DNA of 12,217 bases. It comes from an uncultured Alphaproteobacteria bacterium. GTDB lineage: Bacteria > Pseudomonadota > Alphaproteobacteria > UBA9655. Positions 1 through 7,707 of this stretch are shown in pieces. The notes under the pieces were generated by a model. That model had not been told where the DNA came from, made no database searches, and worked only from the letters and a program-made list of their open reading frames with translations. The DNA is taken from NCBI GenBank assembly GCA_937967795.1, contig CALBSK010000057.1:1-12217 (forward strand), written 5' to 3'. Position numbers and translations under genes: made by a program. Positions within the stretch are counted from its first letter, which is position 1; every line of letters begins with the position of its first letter.

Positions 1-215
1 ACTACCAATTTAGTTTCACCTTCAACAGCGCCAACCATTATCAACAAAGCAATTAAAGCAATAAACACCGACATCGCAGGCACATTGGCTAAATTCGCTA
101 ATTTATGTTCTAACCAATGAAACCAATGGGTATCTTTTTCATCATCAAATATTAATTCATGTCCGCTTTTTGTCTTTATTTTTCTTATATTATTTTTATA
201 TAGAAATAGCGTCAT
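1..215 (-). CDS. Partial ORF, predicted membrane protein, N-terminal part only
   Basis: An open minus-strand frame begins at an ATG on 215-213 and runs off the left edge after 71 codons. I do not recognise the family. The first 40 residues are polar (for example TKSGHELIFDD, then HWFHWLEHK). Residues about 47-64 (VPAMSVFIALIALLIMVG) form one clear transmembrane segment, so this is probably the start of an inner-membrane protein. Its ATG shares the tetranucleotide CATG with the ATG of the plus-strand PAS-GGDEF-EAL gene, and neither start has a visible Shine-Dalgarno sequence, so at least one start is probably wrong. The protein-like composition supports coding, but a chance ORF cannot be excluded. 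Confidence 0.4.
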   Translation of the reverse strand, partial: MTLFLYKNNIRKIKTKSGHELIFDDEKDTHWFHWLEHKLANLANVPAMSVFIALIALLIMVGAVEGETKLV

Positions 216-1998
216 GTTGAAAAAAGAAATCAATCGCCGGAAAGAGATTGAAAGAGAAAATTTAGAAAAAAGTAACAAATTAGAAGAAGCTTTAGCACTC
301 ACTCGTGCAACATTAGAAGCAACCGCGGATGGGATTTTGGTTGTAGATAGACATAGAAGGGTTGTGGGTCATAATGAAAGGGCTGCTAAGATGTGGAAAA
401 CGCCCCGTAAAGTATACCGGCCAGGAAACGATGAAGAATTAGCAAAATATGTCATGAGACAATTAAAAGATCCTGATAAATTTATTGCAGGTCTCGAACG
501 CCTTTACAATACAGAGCCCGGAAAAGAAATTAAAGATGAGATAGAATTCAAAGATGGAAGGATTTTTGAACGCTATACTATGCCGCAGCTGCGAGGTAAG
601 GAGATCATCGGACGCGTGTTCAGTTTTCGAGATGTTACGCAACGAAAAGCCATGGAAGAGCAACTTTTACAACAGGCAACCCATGATGCCCTTACATTGC
701 TTCCTAATCGAATAATTCTTCACGACCGTATTCAACAAGAACTTCGTTATTCGAAACGTTCAAATAAAATGGCGACCATATTATTTTTTGATCTTGATGA
801 ATTTAAACTTATCAATGATAGTCTCGGCCATGATTTTGGAGATATTCTCCTGCAGTCTGTCGCCAGGAGGTTAGAACGGTGCGTTAGAGAACAAGATACG
901 GTTGCGAGATGGGGAGGAGATGAATTTGTCATTTTGTTAACTTCACTTTCTCAAGAGACAGAGATTATCCCCATCGTTCGTAAATGTCTTGAAGCAATAG
1001 AAGAGCCATTTATTATAGAGAAACATACAGTGACTGTCACGAGTAGCGTGGGAATTACGATCCTGCCTAGGGATGGGACAACGGTTACCGCTCTTCTGAA
1101 AAATGCAGATAGTGCGATGTACGAGGCAAAATCTTCAGGTCGAAATAATTATAAATTCTATTCTTGTGATATGAATAAAAATAAAGAAAGAAAATTAATA
1201 TTAATAAACGATTTACATGAGGCTCTAAAAGCTAACCAACTTAAGGTGTATTATCAGCCTATAATTGATCTTCAAAGTGGAACTATCGTTGGAGCTGAAG
1301 CATTGCTTCGCTGGTATCATCCAAAGAGAGGATTGATTCCGTCTCAAGAATTTATTCCCATTGCGGAAGAAACAGGGCTGATTCTTCCTATCGGAGAGTG
1401 GGTTTTACGTAATGCTTGCTTGCAAAACGTGAGCTGGCAACAAGAAAAATTTCCGCCCATTCCCATATCAATCAACTTATCAGGACAACAATTCAGGCAA
1501 AGAGATATTACACAGCTTGTGAATAAAATTCTAAAAGAAACCAAAATGGATGCAAAATATTTAAATTTAGAATTGACAGAAAGTATTGTTATGGAAAACT
1601 CTGAAATTTATCTTAAATATATGTTACAACTGAAAGAACTTGGAGTGGGCTTGGTCATTGATGATTTTGGAACGGGGTATTCAAGTTTAAGTTACCTCAA
1701 GCGCTTTCCTGTGGATAAGCTTAAGATCGATAAATCATTCGTTTCTGGTCTTCCCAATGATGCTCATGATGCAGGTATTGTTCGGGCAATCCTTGCCCTG
1801 GCAAACCAACTAAATTTAGAAGTTATTGCGGAAGGCATTGAAACAACAGAACAACTTTCTTTCTTACGGAACCATTCCTGCGATATGTGCCAGGGCTTTC
1901 TTTTTAGTAAAGCTGTTCCCCCTCAAGAGTTTTCCGCACTGTTGAAAAAAAATAAATTTAAGAATTTATTAGATTCTACGCACTTATCTAAAAATTAA
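214..1998 (+). CDS. PAS-GGDEF-EAL protein (bifunctional cyclic-di-GMP synthase/phosphodiesterase)
   Basis: A 594-residue protein that probably makes and degrades the second messenger c-di-GMP. Residues 1-30 are a charged helix of signalling-linker type, and about 31-145 look like a PAS sensor domain. The GGDEF domain spans about 155-315: FFDLDEFKLINDSLGHD (191-207), active-site GGDEF at 234-238 and an intact RxxD inhibitory site R225-D228. The EAL domain spans about 330-575, with EAL 362-364, NLS 421-423, ELTES 453-457, DDFGTGYSSL 483-492, KIDKSF 504-509, AEGIE 539-543 and QGF 560-562. All the usual EAL metal and catalytic positions appear to be present, so both activities are possible; which dominates cannot be read from sequence. 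The frame stays open upstream to a TGA at 118-120 and there encodes a hydrophobic helix without ATG, GTG or TTG, so a 5' part such as a membrane sensor may be lost. No clear ribosome binding site precedes 214. Confidence 0.93.
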   Translation: MLKKEINRRKEIERENLEKSNKLEEALALTRATLEATADGILVVDRHRRVVGHNERAAKMWKTPRKVYRPGNDEELAKYVMRQLKDPDKFIAGLERLYNTEPGKEIKDEIEFKDGRIFERYTMPQLRGKEIIGRVFSFRDVTQRKAMEEQLLQQATHDALTLLPNRIILHDRIQQELRYSKRSNKMATILFFDLDEFKLINDSLGHDFGDILLQSVARRLERCVREQDTVARWGGDEFVILLTSLSQETEIIPIVRKCLEAIEEPFIIEKHTVTVTSSVGITILPRDGTTVTALLKNADSAMYEAKSSGRNNYKFYSCDMNKNKERKLILINDLHEALKANQLKVYYQPIIDLQSGTIVGAEALLRWYHPKRGLIPSQEFIPIAEETGLILPIGEWVLRNACLQNVSWQQEKFPPIPISINLSGQQFRQRDITQLVNKILKETKMDAKYLNLELTESIVMENSEIYLKYMLQLKELGVGLVIDDFGTGYSSLSYLKRFPVDKLKIDKSFVSGLPNDAHDAGIVRAILALANQLNLEVIAEGIETTEQLSFLRNHSCDMCQGFLFSKAVPPQEFSALLKKNKFKNLLDSTHLSKN

Positions 1999-2251
1999 AT
2001 AAAAAAGTGGTACTGTTCAATTGCGAAGTGTATTGAGAAAATTTCCTATAAGCGTCCGGTAATATTAAATTCTCAGTTTCAACTGATTTATAAAATCCAC
2101 TTAAGTATTAACAATTCAACTTATTTGATTATATAAAAGCGCTATTGCTTTAATCTGTATAGCCACGACAAGTTCACCAATTTGAAAGTGTTCCGCTTTT
2201 TATTTTTGAGTTTTTTAAAGACATTTTAAGATTTTAAAAATAAATTTTCCA

Positions 2252-2257
2252 TATAAT
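2252..2257 (+). promoter_or_regulatory. Candidate -10 box of the membrane diguanylate cyclase gene
   Basis: A perfect TATAAT lies 137 bases upstream of the preferred ATG. No good -35 hexamer sits at the standard 16-18 base spacing, so in such AT-rich DNA this is only a candidate. If used, the transcript would begin near 2264 and carry both leader hairpins. Confidence 0.3.
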
Positions 2258-2280
2258 TTGAGATAGATAATTTAAAGATT

Positions 2281-2306
2281 TACTAGGTTTTTTCTCTAAC
2301 CTAGTA
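2281..2306 (+). repeat. Perfect 9-bp inverted repeat in the cyclase leader
   Basis: TACTAGGTT (2281-2289) and AACCTAGTA (2298-2306) are exact reverse complements separated by 8 T/C-rich bases. There is no T-run after the second arm, so it does not look like an intrinsic terminator. It may be an operator or an RNA leader structure. Confidence 0.5.
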
Positions 2307-2338
2307 GCATGTAGAATGACGATTGATAAAGGTTAAAA

Positions 2339-2370
2339 CTTGCTCTTAGACTAAAAGTCTCTCGTGCAAG
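2339..2370 (+). promoter_or_regulatory. Two-tier hairpin just upstream of the cyclase ribosome binding site
   Basis: The inner stem AGACT/AGTCT (2348-2352 with 2356-2360, loop AAA) lies inside the outer stem CTTGC/GCAAG (2339-2343 with 2366-2370), separated by unpaired 4- and 5-base sides. It ends 14 bases before the GAGGAG motif of the downstream gene. It could modulate translation. It does not match the GEMM c-di-GMP riboswitch consensus as I know it. Confidence 0.35.
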
Positions 2371-2393
2371 ATAATCAAAAACTGAGGAGAACA

Positions 2394-4979
2394 ATGGCCT
2401 TCTGGTTAAGAATTAAAAACTTGTATTCAGTACATATTTATAAAAATAACCTTATCACATTTCTTGGGGGATTCTTAATTGTGGGAATTGGAACCTCAAC
2501 CCTTATTGGCTGGTATACGCATACGTCAGTACTCTTTCAAATTCAACCAAATTTAACACCCATGTACTTCAACACAGCTCTCTGCCTCGTTCTTCTTGGA
2601 ATAGGAATGTTACTTCTCCTTACCCGTTATAAAAAACTGGTGATCATTCCAGCAACTGCAGTTATAATTATTGCAGGACTAACCCTTCTTGAATATGTAT
2701 TCGGTATCAACATAGGGATTAGTCAGTTCTTTTTTAAAACGTACATGAGTTTTCACACGTCTTCTCCCGGTCGTATGAGTCCTCACTCTGCTCTCTCCTC
2801 TGCCTTATGCGGAACAGCAATATTGTTGCTTTCTTTAGGATCATCAAGATTCCTTTATTGTATTGTTGTGGTTATGACTTTGTTTGTTCTAGCTTTAGCT
2901 TCCATTTCTCTGTTGGGGTATGCAGCAAATCTCCCTGCAACTTACCAATGGGCAAAATTAACTCCTATGGCAGTCCATACAGCGATTTCCTTTTTAATTG
3001 CAAGTAGCGGAATTATTTTTTATGTTTATGTAAAATACATTTCAGGAGAGACTAACCTCTCTTCAATGCTCGCCTACTTTGCAGCTTTATTCGTCCTTTG
3101 CATCACTGCTTTACTCTGGCATGCCTCCTTACAAGAGATGACAGAAACTCTCCAAGAGCTCACAAATAAAGAGGCTGAAAGAATTAAGGAAAATATAAGA
3201 GAAAAAATTACCGCGATAACATCCGACATGCACGAACTGAGCTTTCAATGGCAAATTTTTTCTCCAGGCTCTGAAATCAATTGGGAGCGCTCTTTTGAAG
3301 AATATAAAAAAAATAAACCCATCTATAAATCCATCGAATGGGTCGATTCATCTTTCCATATTCAAGAAGCAACGCCTATTGATGGCTATGGGGCTATATT
3401 AAGTCTCACTTCTCACGATCTCCCTTTCATGTATGAAACTTTAGAAGACTCAAAGAAAGATAAACAGATAAAAATTAGCAGGGTCATTAACTTTGTTCCT
3501 AAAGGACAAGGTTTTCTCGTTTCTACTCCTCTTTTGAAAGGGGCTTCTCTTAAAGGATTTATTCTTGCGATGATTGATGTTGATCTTCTCTTAAAAAATA
3601 CTCTCAACAAAAATCCGAAGCCTGGATTTGAAGTTGCTCTTTTTGAAACTTTTCCCCCTAAAAAGATTTTTTTTCAATTAGGTATTCCTTATGTTCAACA
3701 AGTCAATTCTAAAGAAGAAGTACGTGTTTTTAATTTACGATGGGTGGTTAGGGCTTGGCCTTCTGTGGAATTTTATAGTCATCATGTCTATTCATTTCTT
3801 TCCAATTTAATTCTTACTATTGGAATATTTATGGCATTCTTGTTATTTGGCGTTATTCGTTCTCGACAAACATTGAAAGATCGTTCTCTTCGTCTTCAAA
3901 AAACTAAGGAAAGCCTTGAATTTCAGCTTGTCGAGTCAAGTCGATATGCCAAGGAACTTCGTTATTTAAAAGAGATGACAGAGAATTTACAAACGTGTAC
4001 CTCTTTAGGAAAAGCTGCTATTCCTGTTATAAAGTTTTGTAAGCTCTTTTTTCCATCAACAGACGGTATTATATACTTATTAGATAAGCATAATGAAAAT
4101 TTAAGCCCTTTTGCGCATTGGGGCACAAAAAATTCAAAATTATTTCCTTTTTCAAAAAACAAATGCTTAGCTTTTGATAAAGGAAATTTCTTACATATAA
4201 GCATGGGCCCTCATAATGGTTGTGCCCATATCCAGAGACTTTCATCTAAAAACGTTAATGAATCTTTCCTCTGTATACCTCTTCATGATCAAAGAGGTCC
4301 TTTTGGTCTTTTATATATTCATGATAACAAGATTTCATCCAAACCCAAAAGTGAACAGAAAAAAAAACTTTTACTAGTAGAAACGTTTGCCCGACAACTT
4401 TCTCTTTCGTTTTCAGATTTAAAATTACGAGATTTATTAAGCTATCAAGCTACTCGTGACCCTCTAACAGCTCTATATAATAGACGCTACCTTAATGAAT
4501 CATTACAACGTGAAATCCCTCGAGCACAGCGTCAGGGCCATCCTATAGCTCTTCTTATGATAGATATTGACCATTTTAAAAATATCAATGATGTATATGG
4601 TCATGATGCAGGAGATGAGGTGCTAAAGCAAATTGGAACTTTATTGAAAGAATACTCACGTAAGAGCGATATTGCCTGCCGATTTGGGGGGGAAGAATTT
4701 GTTTTGATTTTGCCTGAAACTACCCTGAAGAGTGCTCTTGAAAGAGCCGAGAAATTAAAGCACGCTGTCACAAAACTAAATTTAATTTTTGAGGGCCAAG
4801 AAATTAAAAATCTCTCTGTTTCCTTGGGCGTTGGTATATATCCTCAAAACGGCCTCTCTTATAAAGAACTTATTAATTCAATTGACCAAGCTCTCTATGA
4901 GGCAAAGTCCTTAGGACGCAATAGAGTTGAAATTGCAAAAAAAGCAACCATTCTTAAAGATGTAAGCGATTTTTCTTAA
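2394..4979 (+). CDS. Membrane diguanylate cyclase (multi-TM, periplasmic loop, GAF, GGDEF)
   Basis: An 861-residue protein that should form c-di-GMP from two GTP at the inner membrane. I chose the ATG at 2394 because GAGGAG (2384-2389) sits just upstream; an in-frame GTG at 2364 lies in a hairpin. About seven hydrophobic segments lie between residues 20 and 244 (roughly 20-40, 62-78, 82-102, 138-152, 155-176, 192-212, 226-244). They are followed by a probable periplasmic sensor region (245-465), a further TM (468-488) and a coiled linker. Residues about 530-675 resemble a GAF domain, with CLAFDKGNFLHI and NGCAHIQR as typical elements. The C-terminal GGDEF domain (683-850) has MIDIDHFKNINDVYGHDAGD, GGEEF at 765-769 and the RxxD site R756-D759, so it should be active and product-inhibited. 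No EAL domain is present. The sensed signal is unknown. Confidence 0.93.
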   Translation: MAFWLRIKNLYSVHIYKNNLITFLGGFLIVGIGTSTLIGWYTHTSVLFQIQPNLTPMYFNTALCLVLLGIGMLLLLTRYKKLVIIPATAVIIIAGLTLLEYVFGINIGISQFFFKTYMSFHTSSPGRMSPHSALSSALCGTAILLLSLGSSRFLYCIVVVMTLFVLALASISLLGYAANLPATYQWAKLTPMAVHTAISFLIASSGIIFYVYVKYISGETNLSSMLAYFAALFVLCITALLWHASLQEMTETLQELTNKEAERIKENIREKITAITSDMHELSFQWQIFSPGSEINWERSFEEYKKNKPIYKSIEWVDSSFHIQEATPIDGYGAILSLTSHDLPFMYETLEDSKKDKQIKISRVINFVPKGQGFLVSTPLLKGASLKGFILAMIDVDLLLKNTLNKNPKPGFEVALFETFPPKKIFFQLGIPYVQQVNSKEEVRVFNLRWVVRAWPSVEFYSHHVYSFLSNLILTIGIFMAFLLFGVIRSRQTLKDRSLRLQKTKESLEFQLVESSRYAKELRYLKEMTENLQTCTSLGKAAIPVIKFCKLFFPSTDGIIYLLDKHNENLSPFAHWGTKNSKLFPFSKNKCLAFDKGNFLHISMGPHNGCAHIQRLSSKNVNESFLCIPLHDQRGPFGLLYIHDNKISSKPKSEQKKKLLLVETFARQLSLSFSDLKLRDLLSYQATRDPLTALYNRRYLNESLQREIPRAQRQGHPIALLMIDIDHFKNINDVYGHDAGDEVLKQIGTLLKEYSRKSDIACRFGGEEFVLILPETTLKSALERAEKLKHAVTKLNLIFEGQEIKNLSVSLGVGIYPQNGLSYKELINSIDQALYEAKSLGRNRVEIAKKATILKDVSDFS

Positions 4980-5057
4980 TCCGAAGGGAATAAGACTGGC
5001 AACCCTTCAAAGCTCATTGGTTTTCCTGGTGCCGAAGAGGTGAATCCAACACAGAAC
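4980..5057 (+). other. Junction sequence with 29-codon in-frame tail after the cyclase stop
   Basis: After the cyclase TAA the same frame stays open for 29 codons to a TAA at 5067-5069, encoding a non-repetitive tail (ending NPTQNLGR). It runs slightly into the transposase remnant. GAAGGG (4983-4988) and CCCTTC (5003-5008) could pair, but no T-run follows, so a terminator call is weak. No terminal inverted repeat for the neighbouring IS was found; an 8-base TGAATCCA shared with the other IS side is too short to call. Confidence 0.3.
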
Positions 5058-5928
5058 CTAGGGCGGTAAAGAAATAACCTTTATATTTTCGGGTATGGAT
5101 AAGGCCCCTTCGCTGTGAGAGGAGCCCCATCGTAGACGATCAGGAGATAATAATCGGAGAATCGCATAGAAAGCTCTGCAAGAAAGAGATTCATGCAGAT
5201 GCTATTCATAGCTGGCAGGATGAGATAACAAGAATCTCCATTGAAAGGGCAGATAGCTCCATAAGCATAGGTATATTCTCGAATGATTTGCTTTGGCACA
5301 ATTGGACGCACGCCCTTGGGAGCCCAACAGCGCCGCGGATCATTAATTCGCCCAAACCGGGCTTCATCCTGAAAGAAAACCTTAAGAGGCTTCCCTACTT
5401 TTTCTGCTTGTCGTTGAGCTTGCTTAAGGACTTTTGGACATTTTTTTTAAAAGTAGCTTGTGCTGCAAGATCCACTTTAGGATGCCGAGGACGAGGCATG
5501 ATCTTACGCCAATTATGACGGTCAAGCATACGGTAAATTGTAGAAAGAGCTATGTTTTTCCCCATAGCTTTTTGATAAGCCTCATGAATCACCTTAACTT
5601 CTAAAATTCCACCTCCCTCTCCTGCTTTTTTAAATCGTTTGAGAAGCTTTTTTTCTTCTTCTAACGTAAGGTTTTCTCTAAGTCGACCTCCAGTATTTTT
5701 TATCTCAAAAATATGCGGACCATAATGCTTCCACCGATTGTGAACGTTCCAAATCGTTCCTATAGAAAGCCCTGTTCTCTCGGAAATTTTATGAGCTTTT
5801 TCTTTAAAGTAAGCTCGAAAATATACAGCTTGCATTCTTTTGTATTGATCAAGATCTTTTGCCTCATGCATTAGCTGAAATACAGCCTTCGCAGTTTCTT
5901 CTGAAAAATCATAGGTCCTTTGTGACAT
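5058..5928 (-). pseudogene. IS630-family transposase, frameshifted and C-terminally truncated
   Basis: It is read from an ATG at 5928, with AAGGAGG five bases upstream. The first frame (5928-5395, 177 residues) carries the helix-turn-helix N-terminus (MSQRTYDF..., SERTGLSIGTIWNVHNRW). The DDE domain continues in the -1 frame. A slip on the A8 run (plus-strand T8 at 5441-5448) joins ATFKKKCPKVLKQAQRQA to GKPLKVFFQDEARFGR, which holds the first catalytic Asp. The second Asp is in IVYDGA. A further frameshift follows, and SEGALSIPENIKVISLPP is recognisable before a TAG at 5058-5060. The family's next motif (YSPELNP with the catalytic Glu) is missing. The A8 slip could be natural programmed frameshifting, but the later damage makes the element inactive. 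It lies against a 5'-truncated traD. Confidence 0.85.
5441..5448 (-). other. A8 slippage run in the IS630 transposase
   Basis: On the minus strand the frame reads TTT AAA AAA AAT, which contains the X_XXY_YYZ-type heptamer A AAA AAT. A -1 shift here is exactly what joins the helix-turn-helix ORF to the DDE ORF, and the target frame has a stop just upstream of the run. This is consistent with programmed -1 frameshifting or transcriptional slippage. A plain one-base deletion in a homopolymer would look the same. Confidence 0.45.
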
Positions 5929-5984
5929 ACCTGCCTCCTTGTGGATTCAGATATATCATATCACATTTTTATAATTTCCTCATT

Positions 5985-6866
5985 AAAAGATTGCGAATTG
6001 ATATAAGTTCATCGGATAAGGAGTTTGAAGACTTCTTTAAAGGAACAGAAGCGGCAACCTTTGCCTTTAAGAATAATGAGAAAACAACAAACTCTATCCG
6101 AAGCGTTCTCTCTTCCCAAATTGAAAACCTTCATCAATTGGACTCATCAAACACCTTTTTTTCCATCCGAGATTGGGTAAATGATGAAAAGCGACAAGGC
6201 TGGCTCTTTATTACAGCACGTGCCGATCAGCGACAAACCTTAACACCACTTATTTCAGCTTGGATGGATATCGCCATTAACGCCTTGATGGTTCTTCCTG
6301 AAAATCAGAAGCGACGGTTATGGTTTATCATAGATGAGCTAGCTGCTCTTCAAAGGCTTCCCCGTTTGCAAATGGGTCTTGCTGAAGCCCGAAAATATGG
6401 CGGTTTCTTCTTGGTAGGCTTTCAAAGCAAACCCCAATTGGAAGATATCTATGGTCGAAATACAGCCGAATCCATGCTGGATCTTTTCAATACAAAGCTT
6501 TTCTTTCGCTCTACAGAACCTTCGACTCAAACATGGGTTGCGAAAGTTTTAGGTGACAAGGAAGAGGCTGAGCCTCAAGAGAATATTTCTTTTGGGGCCC
6601 ACAGTATGCGCGATGGGGTTTCCTTAAGCCGCCAGACCCGCCAGAAGCCTCTTGTTATGCCGACAGAACTCTCTCAACTGAAAGACCTTGAATGTTATGT
6701 CAAATACCCCGGAGACTATCCTTGCGCAAAGCTTCAAACAACGTACCAAAAACCTCCTTCACTAAAGAAGGAGCCTTTTCTGCTGAAACCGGAAAAAGAA
6801 AGAACATATGACACTGCATTCTCAGGTGCACAAAATTCTCAAAAGGAAGAAATCCTGTGCCCTTAA
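5985..6866 (+). pseudogene. traD: TraD type IV coupling protein, C-terminal fragment
   Basis: About 290 residues match the C-terminal half of F-type TraD ATPases, which recruit the relaxase-DNA complex to the conjugative type IV secretion channel at the inner membrane. Visible parts are FKGTEAATF, FSIRDWVNDE, GWLFITARADQ, Walker B LWFIIDE (Asp-Glu codons at 6333-6338), ARKYGGFFLVGFQS with QLEDIYG, and LFNTKLFFRS. The Walker A motif and the N-terminal membrane anchor are absent; intact family members are roughly twice as long. An in-frame ATG at 5859 lies antisense inside the transposase and is not a credible traD start. The left limit is approximate because the IS end is not defined. The fragment cannot be a working ATPase unless the missing half lies elsewhere. 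The C-terminus looks natural. Confidence 0.85.
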
Positions 6867-6872
6867 CCAAGT

Positions 6873-6912
6873 TTACCGGCCCTAACCTATGCGTCAGTCG
6901 AATCGCCGGTAA
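6873..6912 (+). repeat. Stem-loop 1 after traD
   Basis: TTACCGGC (6873-6880) and GCCGGTAA (6905-6912) form a perfect 8-bp stem around a 24-base loop, seven bases after the traD stop. It is GC-richer than its surroundings and is the first of three consecutive hairpins in the spacer. Confidence 0.55.
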
Positions 6913-6914
6913 CA

Positions 6915-6948
6915 CCCTGGGTCAAAAGTGCCTCTTTAGGGCCCAGGG
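6915..6948 (+). repeat. Stem-loop 2 after traD
   Basis: CCCTGGG (6915-6921) pairs with CCCAGGG (6942-6948), 7 bp with a 20-base loop that may fold further (GCCT with AGGGC). It starts two bases after stem-loop 1. Confidence 0.5.
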
Positions 6949-6956
6949 GGACGCGA

Positions 6957-6999
6957 AGTCTCAAGTGGCCTTGGATTTCTTCCAAGGTCATTTGAGATT
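6957..6999 (+). ncRNA. Stem-loop 3: 19-bp hairpin, candidate structured RNA element
   Basis: Bases 6957-6975 pair with 6981-6999 around the 5-base loop TTTCT. All 19 positions pair as RNA, three of them as G-U, with a GC-rich core CCTTGGA/TCCAAGG. The pattern of G-U rather than mismatched positions favours an RNA hairpin of plus-strand sense over a DNA-only palindrome. The bases after it (TTATTCAATATT) are too mixed for a strong intrinsic terminator, though an attenuating role before the next gene is possible. Confidence 0.5.
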
Positions 7000-7040
7000 A
7001 TTCAATATTCATTGTCAACTCTTAGAAAGGAACAAAAATT

Positions 7041-7556
7041 ATGGAACAAACTGAACAAGATATCCGACGTTTCATGCAAATTCGTAATGAAATTCGAGAT
7101 GAAATCAGCAAAATTGGACCACACGTCGACCAGCTTCAGGAAGCGGGAAAGAACCTTGTTTCTCATTTTGATGTCTTTCGGCAGATCGTGAAGGAGACGC
7201 AAACGCAACTGCCAGTCATTATTCAAACCGCTTCCCATAACATGGCCAAGACGACCTCAGATCAAATGGCGCTCCTTCTGGAGAGCATGCTTCAGAGCAA
7301 GATAAGGGCTCTCGACCAATCTGTTCATCATGCAAGCGAAATTCTTAACGAGGCGATGGGCTCAAAATATCGAAAATTGATTTTCTTCTTATTCATAGGA
7401 ATTCTCTTGAGCGGACTCTTCGGTTTCGGCGGAGGATATATTTATGCACGTCAGAATACTTATTCACTTCCAGCGGATTTTATAAAGATGTATGCTCTGG
7501 GGTTGAATGTTGGGGACAAAAGTATACAAATTAAATCAAAACAAAAGAGTCAGTAA
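7041..7556 (+). CDS. Coiled-coil, single-TM protein next to traD (possible mobilization accessory)
   Basis: A 171-residue protein with a weak AAAGGA sequence about ten bases before the ATG. Residues 1-120 are charged and helical, with heptad-like stretches (IRNEIRDEISKIGPHVDQLQ). A TM segment follows (about 129-150, KLIFFLFIGILLSGLFGFGGGY) and then a short polar tail of about 20 residues. There is no signal peptide and no catalytic motif. I do not recognise a named family. The layout of a cytoplasmic coiled coil with a C-terminal membrane anchor recalls MobB/MbeB-like relaxosome accessory proteins, and its place behind traD fits that. This is inference from shape and neighbourhood only. It is on the traD strand, 174 bases downstream, with hairpins between. 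Confidence 0.7.
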   Translation: MEQTEQDIRRFMQIRNEIRDEISKIGPHVDQLQEAGKNLVSHFDVFRQIVKETQTQLPVIIQTASHNMAKTTSDQMALLLESMLQSKIRALDQSVHHASEILNEAMGSKYRKLIFFLFIGILLSGLFGFGGGYIYARQNTYSLPADFIKMYALGLNVGDKSIQIKSKQKSQ

Positions 7557-7707
7557 AACCAACAAATGAAAAGAAATTTATTAATAAAAATTAAGTACAA
7601 TAAACAAGTTCATAGGTAGACCTTAAAACAGCATTTGTTTTTCTATTCCCTTAGTTAATGAGTTAGCTGACTCTTTCCACATCTGAAATCTACCATGAAT
7701 AAGGGTT

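Larger units (their letters stand above)
1999..2393. other. Intergenic region with candidate promoter and leader hairpins
   Basis: About 395 bases without a credible ORF lie between the two c-di-GMP genes, and the stretch is very AT-rich. I see no convincing terminator behind the upstream gene: only a short AAAGC/GCTTT hairpin near 2139, without a good T-run. From about 2252 on it holds a TATAAT box, two inverted repeats and the Shine-Dalgarno sequence of the downstream cyclase, each listed separately. Confidence 0.6.

Noticed and set aside
2364..2393. GTG at 2364 as start of the membrane diguanylate cyclase
   Set aside because: The ATG at 2394 has GAGGAG at proper distance, while the GTG lies in a hairpin and lacks a ribosome binding site.
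2264..2393. c-di-GMP riboswitch in the cyclase leader
   Set aside because: The hairpins do not show the conserved GEMM bases; only generic stem-loops are present.
5859..5984. In-frame ATG at 5859 extending the traD fragment leftwards
   Set aside because: The extension is antisense to the transposase N-terminus and has no TraD similarity; recognisable TraD sequence begins near 6006.
6857..7054. Small plus-strand ORF (65 codons) after traD
   Set aside because: It starts at a GTG inside the end of traD, runs through three hairpins and overlaps the start of the next gene; its composition is not protein-like.
7560..7707. Gap between the coiled-coil gene and the split gene
   Set aside because: I saw only a short near-palindrome GAGTTAGCTGACTC at 7660-7673 and broken frames; no terminator or gene could be supported.
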